Shown: positions 1-10,434 of the stretch, piece by piece | How positions within the stretch are numbered: position 1 is the first letter of the stretch | How the letters are laid out: each line of letters starts with the position of its first letter | From: Agelas oroides | Lineage: Eukaryota > Porifera > Demospongiae > Agelasida > Agelasidae | Reading direction: 5' to 3' | Assembly (NCBI GenBank): GCA_949130485.1 | Contig: OX422199.1 | Location: 4,264,402 to 4,328,401 of the forward strand | DNA length: 64,000 nucleotides | Program-made: the position numbers and the translations under genes | The notes under the pieces: model-generated | What the model saw: the letters and a program-made list of their open reading frames with translations, nothing else | What the model was told of the DNA's origin: nothing | The model's database searches: none

Positions 1-901
1 GTGACTCGCCCGACTTCACTGTACTGCAGGCCGTGCAAGTTGTACCGGAAGTCACATGACCTATTAGGGCGTACCACATGGGTTTGGGTGAAAAGACAGT
101 CTCCCGTTTGATGACGTTTTACGAAAATATACAGAAGTGCTATTTTACAGACGGGGCCTGGATTGATGTGCAAGCGCGTTGTTGTTGCCAGTAGACTTGT
201 TACAGGCTTCGCTTGCAGTTGACTCGCTCCCACTCTCGCTTCACCGATGTTGATGTGCCTGACTGACAGTAAGTACTACCGCTGGATTTATCTACCTTTG
301 CAACAAGTTCAGCTCAATATAATGTAGTTTGTTTAGCTAATTATGTTTGTGAAGTACTTCACAGATCAGCGCCAGTATCCAGTTACGCGGGTGCCTAATT
401 GAATTTGTTGGTGCCTAATTGAATTTGTTGCACAGCTGTGGCTTCGAGGTTTTGGCTGCCGGCTCAACGTTAAAGAATCCGTTATGTCCGCAGGTACTGT
501 AGTTGCACACAGAAGGGATTTGAACAAAAGCGTTAGCAGTACCACGGGACGGGTATAAATAATTGAATCGCTTCCTTCAAATCGCTTTAAGCAGAAAAGC
601 TGCGACAATGTTCGTCATATCTGCCTAAACTCCTCATGCCTTTCAATTTTCCCCCTTGCTACTTCTGCTGGTGATGGAACCTCAGTCAGAACGTTACCGA
701 AATAGACCTTTATCCTTGTTAGTAATCAGTTGGCATTAATTGGAATACAAAGCGATGGCGGTGATCGTGAAGCGAACAGAGCGCGAAAACGTCAGTTCTA
801 GACGAGGGAGGCTGCCCAATCCCATGTGGTACCGCCCTAATTGGTCATGGACTTCCGGTGCAACTTAAACGGTCTGCAGTGCAGTGAAGTCGAGCGAGTC
901 A
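1..901. mobile_element. Long-inverted-repeat DNA element, left end at or beyond the window edge
   Basis: Positions 1-115 and about 804-901 are inverted copies of each other with scattered mismatches. The left arm begins GACTCGCCCGACTTCACTG just inside the window and the right arm ends with its reverse complement before position 902. The interior shows no convincing coding region. An 80-codon minus-strand frame at 366-608 has no recognisable domain. The arms suggest a non-autonomous DNA transposon, but no target duplication can be tested because the left flank is missing. Confidence 0.55.
391..430. repeat. Perfect 20-bp tandem duplication
   Basis: The 20 bases at 391-410 are repeated exactly at 411-430. 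It lies inside the first inverted-repeat element. An exact copy suggests a recent slippage or repair event. Confidence 0.9.
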
Positions 902-1312
902 TTAGCGATCTTGTCAGTTGCCTACGTCAGTCTCCCGTAATTATGTTCTTTTACTGAAGAAGTCTACTGGCTCACCTTGTCCATTTGGTACAAGTAGATT
1001 AATAAAGGAGAAAAAAAATCAAGCGTCTTATTCAACGTCAATGTGCAAATTAACGAAGTCCAACAATGCACAATTAGAAACGTTGAATCTGGCAATTAAT
1101 AGCATCAACATTAACCCATTGAGCATGCGGAAAAATCAATCTCGTAGCCACGAGACAAGATATTGAAAAATGGCAACTTTGAATCATGAAGATTCATAAT
1201 ATCTTGCCTAAACAAAAACTTCACATTGCCTCCAAACGGGTTAAAACGGCTTTAACCAACTTGCTCAGCTTCAAACGAAGAGCACGATACTTGGCTAAAT
1301 CTATATATTGAG
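902..1312. other. Unassigned stretch between elements
   Basis: No recognisable gene, RNA or repeat. An 82-codon plus-strand frame (918-1166) has no domain and low-complexity composition. Confidence 0.4.
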
Positions 1313-1321
1313 GTGAGGATG

Positions 1322-1918
1322 TAGCCTCGTTCCCAGGCCCCGCTAAGCTTTCCGTCGCTTGCAGTACGGAAAAGCGGTAGAGGGCCTAGAATAATTCATC
1401 ATGTGAGTGACGTAGGGGTAGAGAGAAGGGTAGAGAGGACTTAATTGAGCGTAGGCGGATCGTCGATTTGCCCACGCACGTAGTTGATCGATAATCGACA
1501 GTACACGTAGCTGTTTTTTAGTAGGAGCCCGTTCTGGCAGTTTTTTTCGAACAATAAGCGCAGAGAAAACTTGAGCAAAGCCTAGGAAAGGGCTGCCTTG
1601 GCGTTTAATTGCGCCTTGAAAGCCATTCCTCGGGGTGTACAGCGGTCAGCTTGCCAGGTAAGCGAGTAGGTTAGGGTCTGTGTAAGCTCACCATAGCTTT
1701 CCGTACTGCCAGGTAATGTAGCATAGTGCCATCTAGTCCCATTCTGTCGGCCATAAAGCTATCGCAACTGTATTCTGTCCATACAGCGTGGGCGAGTTCA
1801 TTCGTTCGCCCACATGTAATTTCTCTCTACCTATGACGTTTCTCACGTGATAAATCAGGCTCTCCCCTTTCCTTTCGCTTTTTCGTTCGCGCGCGGGGAG
1901 AGCCTGGGAACGAGGCTA
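1322..1918. mobile_element. Mutator-like short inverted-repeat element, TAGCCTCG family
   Basis: The element starts TAGCCTCGTTCCCAGGC and ends with the near reverse complement GCCTGGGAACGAGGCTA. It is flanked by a perfect 9-bp duplication GTGAGGATG (1313-1321 and 1919-1927). Nine-base target duplications are typical of the Mutator superfamily, so assignment there is reasonable, although no transposase is present. The 597-bp interior has no coding potential that I can support. The same ends recur at 8392, 9398, 29264 and 29971. Confidence 0.9.
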
Positions 1919-1927
1919 GTGAGGATG

Positions 1928-3190
1928 CATAAGAAGCCATTGTGTAATTGCGCTTCTTTTCGTGTTCATGCTGCATTACAGAGAGATTAGAGTAAGTCAT
2001 AAAACTAGGGATACACAAGAATACACGGTACTTTTCGTACTGTTTCACGTAGACAAACTCCCCGATCGTCTGTTGGCACTGGCTTCAACTGAGATGATCT
2101 GTCGGAATAGACAGTGTGCAATACTACAGCATCACGCCCTCGACCTTTGTCAGTTGTAAGAGCTTGATTGTCAAGGACGCCATCCGTCTTTAACAAAGAA
2201 TTCAACCAATAGCAGTGATTTTTCAGTGAACTGTATCCAGTTGAGCAAGAATGGGAAGCATTTGCCGCAGTTCCAACACACAATCTGCCAGGGACAAATT
2301 TATGAATCTAGCCCAGGAGCGAACTCAACCTACACAACAAACTACCCAATTTGTAGGAGGGTTCGTGCTGGCTCAAAATTTATCTTGCAGTAAGTTGTGA
2401 CCGGCAAAGTTGCTCGAAATTTTCTTAGTGAAATGTACACCTAGAAGTGCATAATGGTGGAGAATGGGTGCACTAGCAAGAGTTGTGGGCTAGAGTAGAT
2501 GTTTCCTTTTAAAGGTTGTCAAAATTCTGGGCTATGATTTTTAATGAAGCCAGAGGAATCAGCCGGATGTCACCAGACCCTCTCCTCGCTGGTGGGGTCT
2601 GGGCACGAGACTAAGGTACAACAGCCCCATTTTCAACACATTGCCTCCCGCCCCCCCCCAAATACTTGCCAATTCAGAAATACTGGTGTAGTGTTCTGAT
2701 TCAAATCTCAAATCAGCTGCTGCTGTGACAAAGTAAGCACATTACAATACAGCTGGGGGCGGCAATGGTGGAGGCAGGGAGAGCACTGGGATGCCTAGGA
2801 ACGAACACCACAACATTTGAATGACTACAACAGCGAAGAGATTGTGTTTCCATTTCTATTTTCAGTTTCCAGTTTCCGATTTCCAGTTTCCATTTCATTT
2901 CCATTTCCTGCTTTTCCATATGCTCGAATAAGCTAGATTTGGTTGTTTATTTGTTAGGTAGAGAAGGGGACTCTGGAGCTGACCTGGAAGGCTGTTCTAA
3001 TCTATGGCCTGGTATGCCTTGTACCCAGGCCGTTAATTGGAAAAAACAACTTACCCGGGTGTTCAAACTGTTAACTTCCACTGCATGGAGTTGGCAGTAC
3101 CAATCAGATTTCAGAACGCTTCACGTGACAGGTGTAGAGTATTACACTGGCCTTCCATCATACCCTGATACTTTGAACCTCTATGTCATC
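1928..3190. other. Non-coding stretch with element fragments and a TTTCCA-rich tract
   Basis: At about 2569-2614 lies a solo end of the TAGTCTC element family (ends GTCTGGGCACGAGACTA). At 2645-2660 there is a short C tract. At 2845-2915 there is an imperfect TTTCCA-type microsatellite. Short frames here lack domains and are not supported as genes. Confidence 0.45.
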
Positions 3191-4179
3191 TACTCGTACC
3201 CAGGCCACGTGGGAGGAGGAAAAAGTGGCCTGGTATCCACTGTTTGCGCATGCGCGAATGATTCCGGAAATCTTCCGCGAACGAGTCCGATTATTGACAA
3301 GTTACACGTAGTTGTTATGCGGAGAAATAACCAAACTAGACATACGGCTTGCAGTGTGGCAGCTGTGTTTACGCGGCGATGGCTTCGCTACAACTGTCAC
3401 TGTGCTTGTAGTTGAAAGTCTTGTAGCAGATGGACTTCCCAAACCTCGTGGGTAGCCGCAGGAATACGTCTTTACCATCATAGATACATTTGATCGCATC
3501 CAGCTGGTCTGTTTTCAACGCAAAATCTCTTTTTCCAATACAACAAAGAGCGAACTTGAGCGCTTTATCAAAGTCCTCTGCCATGTTCTCGGGATAAGCT
3601 CGAGACGACGTGCTTCGGAGCTATGCGGTAAAGATTAATGGTTCGTAAACGATGCTATACGATACCGGAATTTTCAGGTTTGTTGTCCAATACCGAATAC
3701 GCATGCGCACAATTGCTTGAACCATGACCCAGATTATGTGCCGCGGTAAATCCAAACAACAAAAGCACCGTCTTCTGGCTTTAGTCATGCCTATTCCGTA
3801 CTCCCTCGATTTGCGATGGCGAATAATCTGGATTGCCCTCGCCTGGCATGCTTCTCCACAAGATATAGGCCAGCTACTCAGTGTGTCTGTGAGACGAAGA
3901 TGTTCGAGGAGACCAGTGATGTGAAGCCACGTTCACAGACCAGGTAGATAGTCACTATATTGTAAATCTAAGTCCCTCAGGCGCCTAAACTGCTTCATGC
4001 ATGCAGCCAAACAGGTTTTTTAGACAGGCAGTATGCGCATGCGCAAGTTATAAACCAAAAGGGCGCGGACAACAAACCTGAAAATTCCGGTACCCCATGA
4101 AATCATAGGGCTTTTCGCGCATGCGCAAACAGTGGATACCAGGCCACTTTTCCCTCCTCTCACGTCGCCTGGGTACGAG
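3191..4179. mobile_element. Mutator-like element carrying a RecQ helicase exon (Pack-MULE-like)
   Basis: About 66 bp at each end are inverted copies. The left end (3191-3259) reads CTCGTACCCAGGC near its start and includes the GCGCATGCGC block, and the right end (4113-4179) mirrors it. The termini and the subterminal block GGAGGAGGAAA..GCCTGGTA resemble those of the element at 29264-29828, so it belongs to the same broad family. A clear target duplication is not visible. The interior carries, on the minus strand, the start of a RecQ-type helicase (see 3369-3584). Confidence 0.75.
3369..3584 (-). pseudogene. RecQ-family helicase N-terminal fragment (motif 0 and Walker A)
   Basis: A 71-codon frame begins with ATG at 3584. 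About residues 27-54 match the start of a RecQ-type superfamily 2 helicase: a Q-containing motif (KTDQLDAI), then GKDVFLRLPTRFGKSICY, the Walker A region. RecQ helicases usually read PTGxGKS; here the first glycine is arginine (PTRFGKS). After SICY the resemblance stops and the frame ends about 17 codons later, which looks like read-through into non-coding DNA or a decayed splice site. No helicase motifs Ia-VI follow. It sits wholly inside an inverted-repeat element, so it is either a captured host exon or a relic of an autonomous helicase-coding partner. Confidence 0.7.
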
Positions 4180-4402
4180 GAAATGTTAAGAGTACCTCTA
4201 CCCAAACATTTAAACCGAGAGCCCGAGCATTGTAACCCATTGATAAACTATTCCTGGTATTAATAAGGTTACGATTAGGATTATATTGGAACAAGATTTA
4301 GTGCATCGATTTAATGTTGGCATTGCTATCAAGTTCTTAGACCAGACCAGCAGTTATCGATACACATATGCCACCACAGTTTAAAGAATTTTATCCCTCT
4401 AC

Positions 4403-4590
4403 CCGTGTGATTATACTTTGGCTTGGTCACTTCCAGCATTCTCACTGGTGGAACTCCCCACTTTCTGGGCAGCGAGGTCGAACTTGCCCCACCACTGTCT
4501 CCATGGGTAGCACGTGCTCTCTTGATGTCGTCTAAGAGCGTGTCACCGCAACAAAGCCATTCGAGAGGGGATACAGGCTGTTTGAGTATA
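4403..4590 (-). other. Possible orphan exon, function unknown
   Basis: On the minus strand the stretch is open in one frame, preceded by an AG acceptor-like site (4592-4591) and followed by GG|GTAGAG (donor at 4402-4401). The translation contains LLDDIKRARATHGDSGG and RKWGVPPVRMLEVTKPK, which look like real coding sequence, but I do not recognise the family. No adjoining exons could be linked. It may be a gene relic in the transposon-rich flank. Confidence 0.2.
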
Positions 4591-4867
4591 CTGCATCATC
4601 CGTGCAATTGTGTTACCCTCACAGAAAGGTGGAGCATACAAAACAATAACAAAATGAACGGGCAAATTATACACGGAAGCTGTACCTGTGTTTGCAAGCC
4701 TGCAATCATGAAATATTGGTGAATGTGTTTGAGGGTGAGCGTAGCTACATTAGCATCTATCCACCTTGTTCTGATACTATTGTTCATAAATAAACCAGTA
4801 TTATGTTTTCATGTGGTGTATTAACTGGAAGGGAGGGTTCAAATCTCTCCACTTATTGGGCATTCGT

Positions 4868-4942
4868 TTGTCCACGTTCTCTCTACCTATGACGTTTCTC
4901 ACGTTCCCCTTTCCTTTCGATTTTTCGTGCGCGGGGAGAGCA
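4868..4942. mobile_element. Solo right-end fragment of the 1322-1918 element type
   Basis: This segment matches the subterminal right end of the element at 1322-1918 (TCTCTCTACCTATGACGTTT, then the GCGCGGGGAGAGC block) with a small internal deletion. No left end is found nearby, so it is a decayed or recombined fragment. Confidence 0.7.
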
Positions 4943-5640
4943 TTGATAGTTTAATGGTCAGTTGGTCATGAGAAGCAATTTTCACTAGCCAGTTTTGTTG
5001 AAAAATCCATGTGCCCATTTCTGGGACAACATTCCCCAGGTTGCAGGTAGACTATTGACGCACTATCATGATTGTCTTTATGGCAAATTATTTTTATTTC
5101 TGGGAGACAACATGCAGAAATTGGACAGTGGCCAGATACTATCCAGTCTTGTTCACAGTTTTGAAGTTCTATAGTGAATCACCTCCAGTCTTCTCGACAG
5201 TCGTTTTGCTCGATCATGTTCAACACACCCTTCCCATACACAGAGGAAATACGCCCTATCCGGTATATCGTTATGTCTGACGCGTAGGCCTTTTCCCACA
5301 AAAAATCTTACATTTCAACAGTGATCGCATTTGAACTTTTCAGATCAAACCGAGATCCTGAAACAAAGCCACATTTTTGCGTATCTATGGCATAACATTC
5401 AAAACGGAACTGTAATAATCTTTATCGTCCAGACTCATTCCTTGGGTCTGACTCTGAATTCGAGCTACACAGTATACTCGAGCTAGAAGCAGGAAGAAAA
5501 AATGGCCTCAGGTTTAAACTTCCGAAATACCATTCCGTGTACTGTATTTACTGTCGACAATTACCTCTCAAACCACACGGAACGTGGTCTCATCACATGC
5601 GCACGATAGCTCGTGTACGTGCGACAGTGGTGTCTCGTTA
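4943..5640. other. Unassigned stretch
   Basis: I see no gene, repeat family or RNA here. A 70-codon plus-strand frame (5068-5280) has no domain. Confidence 0.4.
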
Positions 5641-7844
5641 GGTTCCTGTTAGGTACAGGCCGAATGCCGCATCCGGTGGGTGGAGCTATGGGCGTGACCT
5701 TGTCGCACTGCCGTGAAAATTAAAAGGGATACCCCGCTTTTGACGTCATCTCATTAAATATTCATAAGACAACTTCGCACAGGTATTTGCATGCCTGTTG
5801 TACTTTGACCTCGACTGCTGACTTTTGCTTGCTTGGCAAGGCACCCAGCCAACTGTTCTACAGCTTTTCCTAAGGTATTCAGTAGAGATTTACAAGTGTG
5901 CCAATGCATCAGAACTCATAAGTTGATGTAAAACTCAGCAGTAGTCCATGTGGGTTGCATAAATTATGGACTACTCTGGTTACATGTACGTGAAGTTCTT
6001 TAGACTCTCCATCCTGGGGCGATAGGCCTGTGTTGGAGAAAGTTGCTTGAAGATTTTGGTAACGTTTGCATCTCCACAACCAGGTTACTGAGGTTTTGTC
6101 ATCTACATTTCGGTCATTTTTACTTTAGTACAAGCACGCAACCTTGTGAGACAAATGCTGATGGTTAGCTGGGCACCTTGCCAAGTTTGTTGAGGTCAAA
6201 ATTAGTCCCGCAGGCCCGACCCACTTCCGCAAGAGAAGGGAAGGGTCTGGTGAACTGTGTATATAAGCCGTGTCCCACCGGAATGCAATTAGTTGGATGA
6301 CGTAACCAGATTTCAAATAATGCACTTTTGAATTACCTGTTGCGGAGTAAGCACGCTCCCCGAGACCCTCTCTCTTCTCTAGTGGAAGTGGGTCGGGCCT
6401 GCGAGACTAGGTCAAAATGCACTGCAGCACTCAAACTTGCCAGATGAAAAAGACTGGGTTCTAGCCACCAACTGTGCTGATGAAAACACTCAGCCACTGC
6501 CTGGAAACAACTTAGTGTCCTGACTGATGAATGTACGTTCTAAACAAACTACGCTGTCAAAGTGTACATGATGATACACCGAAGGGTTGAGAACTTGTAC
6601 TATGGTAAATATCTCCCCGTCCAGCCTGGATAGTTGCTTGTATGCATAGAAAACGTACCAATACAGGGCCACTAGAAGCTGTTGGGTAAAATGCATGGGG
6701 AAAACAGACTTTTAGACCTACATTTTAGCAGTCAGGAAATGCTCATTGAACTTTAAACAGGTAGCTACACTGCAAGATAGGTACTTCAAACCTGAAGGTC
6801 CCCATCTACTGTTTTACATGATCACAACTAATCTACCCGAATTTAGTCCGGGAACCATAAGATGCGCATAAATCGCACCAAGTTGGGCAAGTCGGCTGGA
6901 AAAAAATCTGGCCATGGTCTGACAAGCCATACCAGTTCCAGTGGCTACATATAACTTTAAGTCCGCTAGCCTTGTTCTCAGGCCACCCTCAGATTTACAG
7001 ATGTCAGATCAAAGTTCCATTCAGAAACCTGTACTATACCATTGAGTATGGTATTTCCTTGTGAAATTTTGCCATCATAAATAGGATTATCTAGTTCACT
7101 TAGTACTTCCAACTTGTTGGAAATTATGAAAAACGTGCATGTATTCTTGATCAAGGCAGCAGCAAATAGTCTTATGTCGAGCCATCCAGGCCTCCCAATG
7201 AAGCCATTGAGCCATCCAGGCCTCCCATTGATGAAAAATTTCTGGTGGATTGATTCAAATTCCTATAGTCAAGAAAGCATGTCTAGCAAAACAGGAATGG
7301 AGCACTGATGCATACAGTTCCCTATTTGATTATATACTCTTTGATTTTGTTGGCCATCCAATATTCCAGTTGGAAAGCATCCTAATGACAATATCATTGA
7401 ATCAAACCACCAAGAGGTCAGACATTGTGGAGAAGCATACATCTGGAGACTGACATCACTACTTGTAGGCCTGTCGCCCCAGGATGGAGTCTAAAGAGCT
7501 TCAGTAGAGTAGGCTATAATTTATGCAACCCACATGGACTACTGCTGAGTTTACGTCAACTTATGAATTCTGATGCATGGGCACACTTGTAAATCTACTG
7601 TAGAACAGTTGGCTGGGTACCTTGCTAAGCAAGCAAAAGTCAGCAGTCGAGGTCAAAGTACAACAGCCATGCAAATACACACATGTAGTCTTGCGCGCGA
7701 GACTTCCAGACGCGCCGCGAAGTTGTCTTATGAATATTTAATGAGATGATGTCAAAGCGGGTTTTCATGCGCGGCGATGAGACAAGGTCACGCCCATAGC
7801 TCCACCCACCGGATGCGGCATTCGGCCTGTACCTAACAGGAACC
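5641..7844. mobile_element. DNA element with ~380-bp terminal inverted repeats
   Basis: Arms 5641-6030 and 7467-7844 are inverted copies beginning GGTTCCTGTTAGGTACAGGC. They are flanked by TCTCGTTA on the left (5633-5640) and TCTTGTTA on the right (7846-7853), an 8-bp duplication with one mismatch if one extra base is allowed at the right terminus. The 1.4-kb interior lacks a recognisable transposase and is itself interrupted by a Mutator-like element at 6203-6409. Long inverted repeats would suit a Mutator-type or foldback element, but the superfamily is not decided. Confidence 0.75.
6203..6409. mobile_element. Mutator-like short element, TAGTC family, nested
   Basis: The ends are TAGTCCCGCAGGCCCGACCC and its inverted near-copy ending GCGAGACTA. 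A perfect 9-bp target duplication GGTCAAAAT lies at 6194-6202 and 6410-6418. At 207 bp it cannot encode a transposase. It inserted into the older long-inverted-repeat element at 5641-7844. Confidence 0.9.
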
Positions 7845-8391
7845 ATCTTGTTATGTACAGACTTGCTCATGAGAAAAAAATTACGCGTTTACCCCAAATT
7901 TAATTTTTAACCCTCTCCCTACCAGATTTAACTTAACCGAATTTCTGCCTACAAGCATGCATTCAGGAAGTATGCAGCACATTGAGAGAGAAGAGAATAA
8001 GTAAGGGTATCAGTATAGCAATAAAACTAGTCAGTATTGAATATCAGAAAAAGGATGCATTTCTGGAAGCTGACTGACATTTCAGAGCAGCCTCCAGCAG
8101 CACAACCTGAAAAAGCTTGAATTATATTTTCTATTTCTATCCATGAGTTGTGTTTGGTGCACAATTAGTAAACCTGCTGTACAATGCTGTGGTGTGCATT
8201 TGTGCACTACGTTGCTGTACACTGCAATCTAACTGGCCAAACATTGTTGAAGTTGTCAACAATGAAATCGTCAACGCTGTGTGATGAAATCAGGTTTAAA
8301 AATGAAGCTATTTTATGTCTGTTCAATGTGGTAATGTTCCTATGCTAGAGGTAAAAATTTATTCTTCAAAGGTCTGAGCAGGGTAGCAACT

Positions 8392-8430
8392 TAGCTTCGT
8401 TCCCAGGTGCGGAGGATGGGAATGAGGCTA
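8392..8430. mobile_element. 39-bp miniature element with perfect 10-bp target duplication
   Basis: The 39 bases start TAGCTTCGTTCCCAGG and end ATGGGAATGAGGCTA, which are the two ends of the TAGCCTCG Mutator-like family joined by only a few bases. A perfect duplication GGTAGCAACT flanks it (8382-8391 and 8431-8440). The flanking duplication shows that the tiny unit either moved as such or lost its interior after insertion. Confidence 0.9.
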
Positions 8431-9397
8431 GGTAGCAACTGTGCCAGATCATCAGAGCAACAAGACATGCTGGCGCTGGGATAGTTTTCGACACCCGAAG
8501 CTACTGTAGTACGCGGGGATAGAAAATCACGCCCAAAAATACATTGTAAAACAACGCGTAACTTCCTTGCCACCTCCTCCGAACAGTAAAGACTAAAATA
8601 CTTGCCCTTCCACTGGCCTTGCCTATGAACCCATTCATGCTGCAGCAGTTGCCAAATTTGGCTAGCGATGTGATATAATATATGATTATCAGACTTGTCT
8701 GCTAGTAGAACCCTTTTCCGAGGATAGATGCTTGAACAGATGTAGTACATGTATTTCTTTTGCTAAATCCCTGGTAGAAGACTGTTTGGAGTTCAATTTC
8801 AAGTAAATACCATCAAACATTAGCCCACCTATCCTACAGTTCAGCGATCCAGAAATTAGAGCTTCAAATTGAACCTTCACTATGCATGCATGTATTAAAA
8901 TTATGCATACCTACTTAAAATTCTTACCTAGTTCGATTGCACCGTTAATGCTGTGTTTTCATGTTTACATATCAAGCAAAATTCTCATTTCTATACTGTC
9001 GCACTTGCATGTATACGAAACCAGTCTCACACTGCAAGCTCAGGGTGTGAGGAGAGCCTGGGTAGGAGACTATGATACACTTCCCCACCATTGCAAACTA
9101 TGAACAAGCTGTGCATATGAATATAATTATGTTGTAAACTTCTTTACAGGCTAAATAACCACAAATTATATTCATATCACAGCTTTTTGGCTTGTATTTT
9201 GCAAGGTCAACTCAAACAGCAGACATCGACTACATATACAAGTTCTCCCCTAGCACCCCTTTCAGAGCACCTGCGCGCAGATGAACCTTCCCCTAGCATC
9301 CCTCTCTTTGAGCATAGGAAAACATAGCATAATCAAAGAGAGGCTATACATTTTACTTTAAGTGTTAGGCATCCCATCCGTAATCCTGGATAAAGCT

Positions 9398-9761
9398 TAG
9401 CCTCGTTCCCAGGCCTCCCCCGTTTTACCTTCCGTTTGCGGTAGCGGAAGGCCGGCGAAAACGGGGAAGACCTGGGAGCATTCATCACGTGAGTGGACGC
9501 GAGGTGGACGTAGGGGGGTAGGGGCCGATATTCAAATATAAACGTACAGACGAGTAGTTGCCATCACACTAAAGTCTGAAAACGCGGTAGAGCGCTCGAA
9601 CGGATGGTCCTGTGCGTTGTTTTGGCAGTTGGGCCCCTCCCCCCCTACGTCCTCCTCGCGTCCACCTGACGTCATTCACGTGATAAATGCTCCCAGGCCT
9701 TCCCCGTTTTTCGCCGGCCTTCCGCTCAAGGTAAAACGTGGGAGGCCTGGGAACAAGGCTA
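9398..9761. mobile_element. Mutator-like short element, TAGCCTCG family
   Basis: The ends are TAGCCTCGTTCCCAGGCCTC and an inverted partner ending GGGAACAAGGCTA, with long near-palindromic subterminal arms. A perfect 9-bp duplication GATAAAGCT lies at 9389-9397 and 9762-9770. The interior of this 364-bp unit is non-coding. Confidence 0.92.
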
Positions 9762-10434
9762 GATAAAGCTTGCATTTGACTGATATTCACTTTTTCGATA
9801 AATGCATGATTGTATTTTTTCAGTAACCATTTTGCCTTACTTGTAGTGTGTGGCTACACTGACAGATAAACTATCCCCTCAAACTATATATCTTCCTAGC
9901 ACTTATGAGGCAGTGTTCAACTTGCTCCTTTGGATTCTTTGTTCTATCATCGAACATGGCAGCTATATAGCATGCATGCACAGCATTGACTTAGTGTGAA
10001 CAATTAGATCAACCTGAGAGCACTGATCCCACATGCAAAATGTCTTTATATGCAACACGCTGCCATGTAGAGTCAACTCTCACTCTATCGTGTTCATAAA
10101 TAACTCTCGGAAAAACACAGCATTGCACAGCAGGTTTACTAATTGTGCACCAAGAGTGTTGACCAGTCAAGGTTCATGGCAAATATGAGTCAAGCTTTCT
10201 CTGTGCTGCTGGAGGCTGCTCTGAAATGTCAGTCTGTTTCCCCATAGCTACAAAGCTGCCATTTTTGGTCACGTGCCATTTTTCGGAATTCACCCCCGGA
10301 AAAGTGCACCGATCCCAAAAGAAATGATACGCGAACCCAATCCGTCTGTGGTTTCTTTCTTACCTGGGTTAGCTCTTTCGAAAACCACTGTTTTGGAACC
10401 AATACGCACACTTTCGTATTTCAGGATGGACACC

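Larger units (their letters stand above)
8072..10234. mobile_element. Inverted-repeat element of about 2.2 kb, host of nested short elements
   Basis: Positions 8072-8191 and 10116-10234 are inverted copies with an indel, starting GACTGACATTTCAGAGCAGC and containing GGTGCACAATTAGTAAACC. Between them lie two younger Mutator-like elements (8392-8430 and 9398-9761) and a minus-strand open frame of 119 codons (8391-8750) whose last dozen codons lie in the 39-bp insertion. I do not recognise that frame. No target duplication was identified. Confidence 0.55.

Noticed and set aside
2939-3415. A 158-codon plus-strand frame
   Set aside because: It runs from unassigned DNA across the border of the inverted-repeat element and has no domain.
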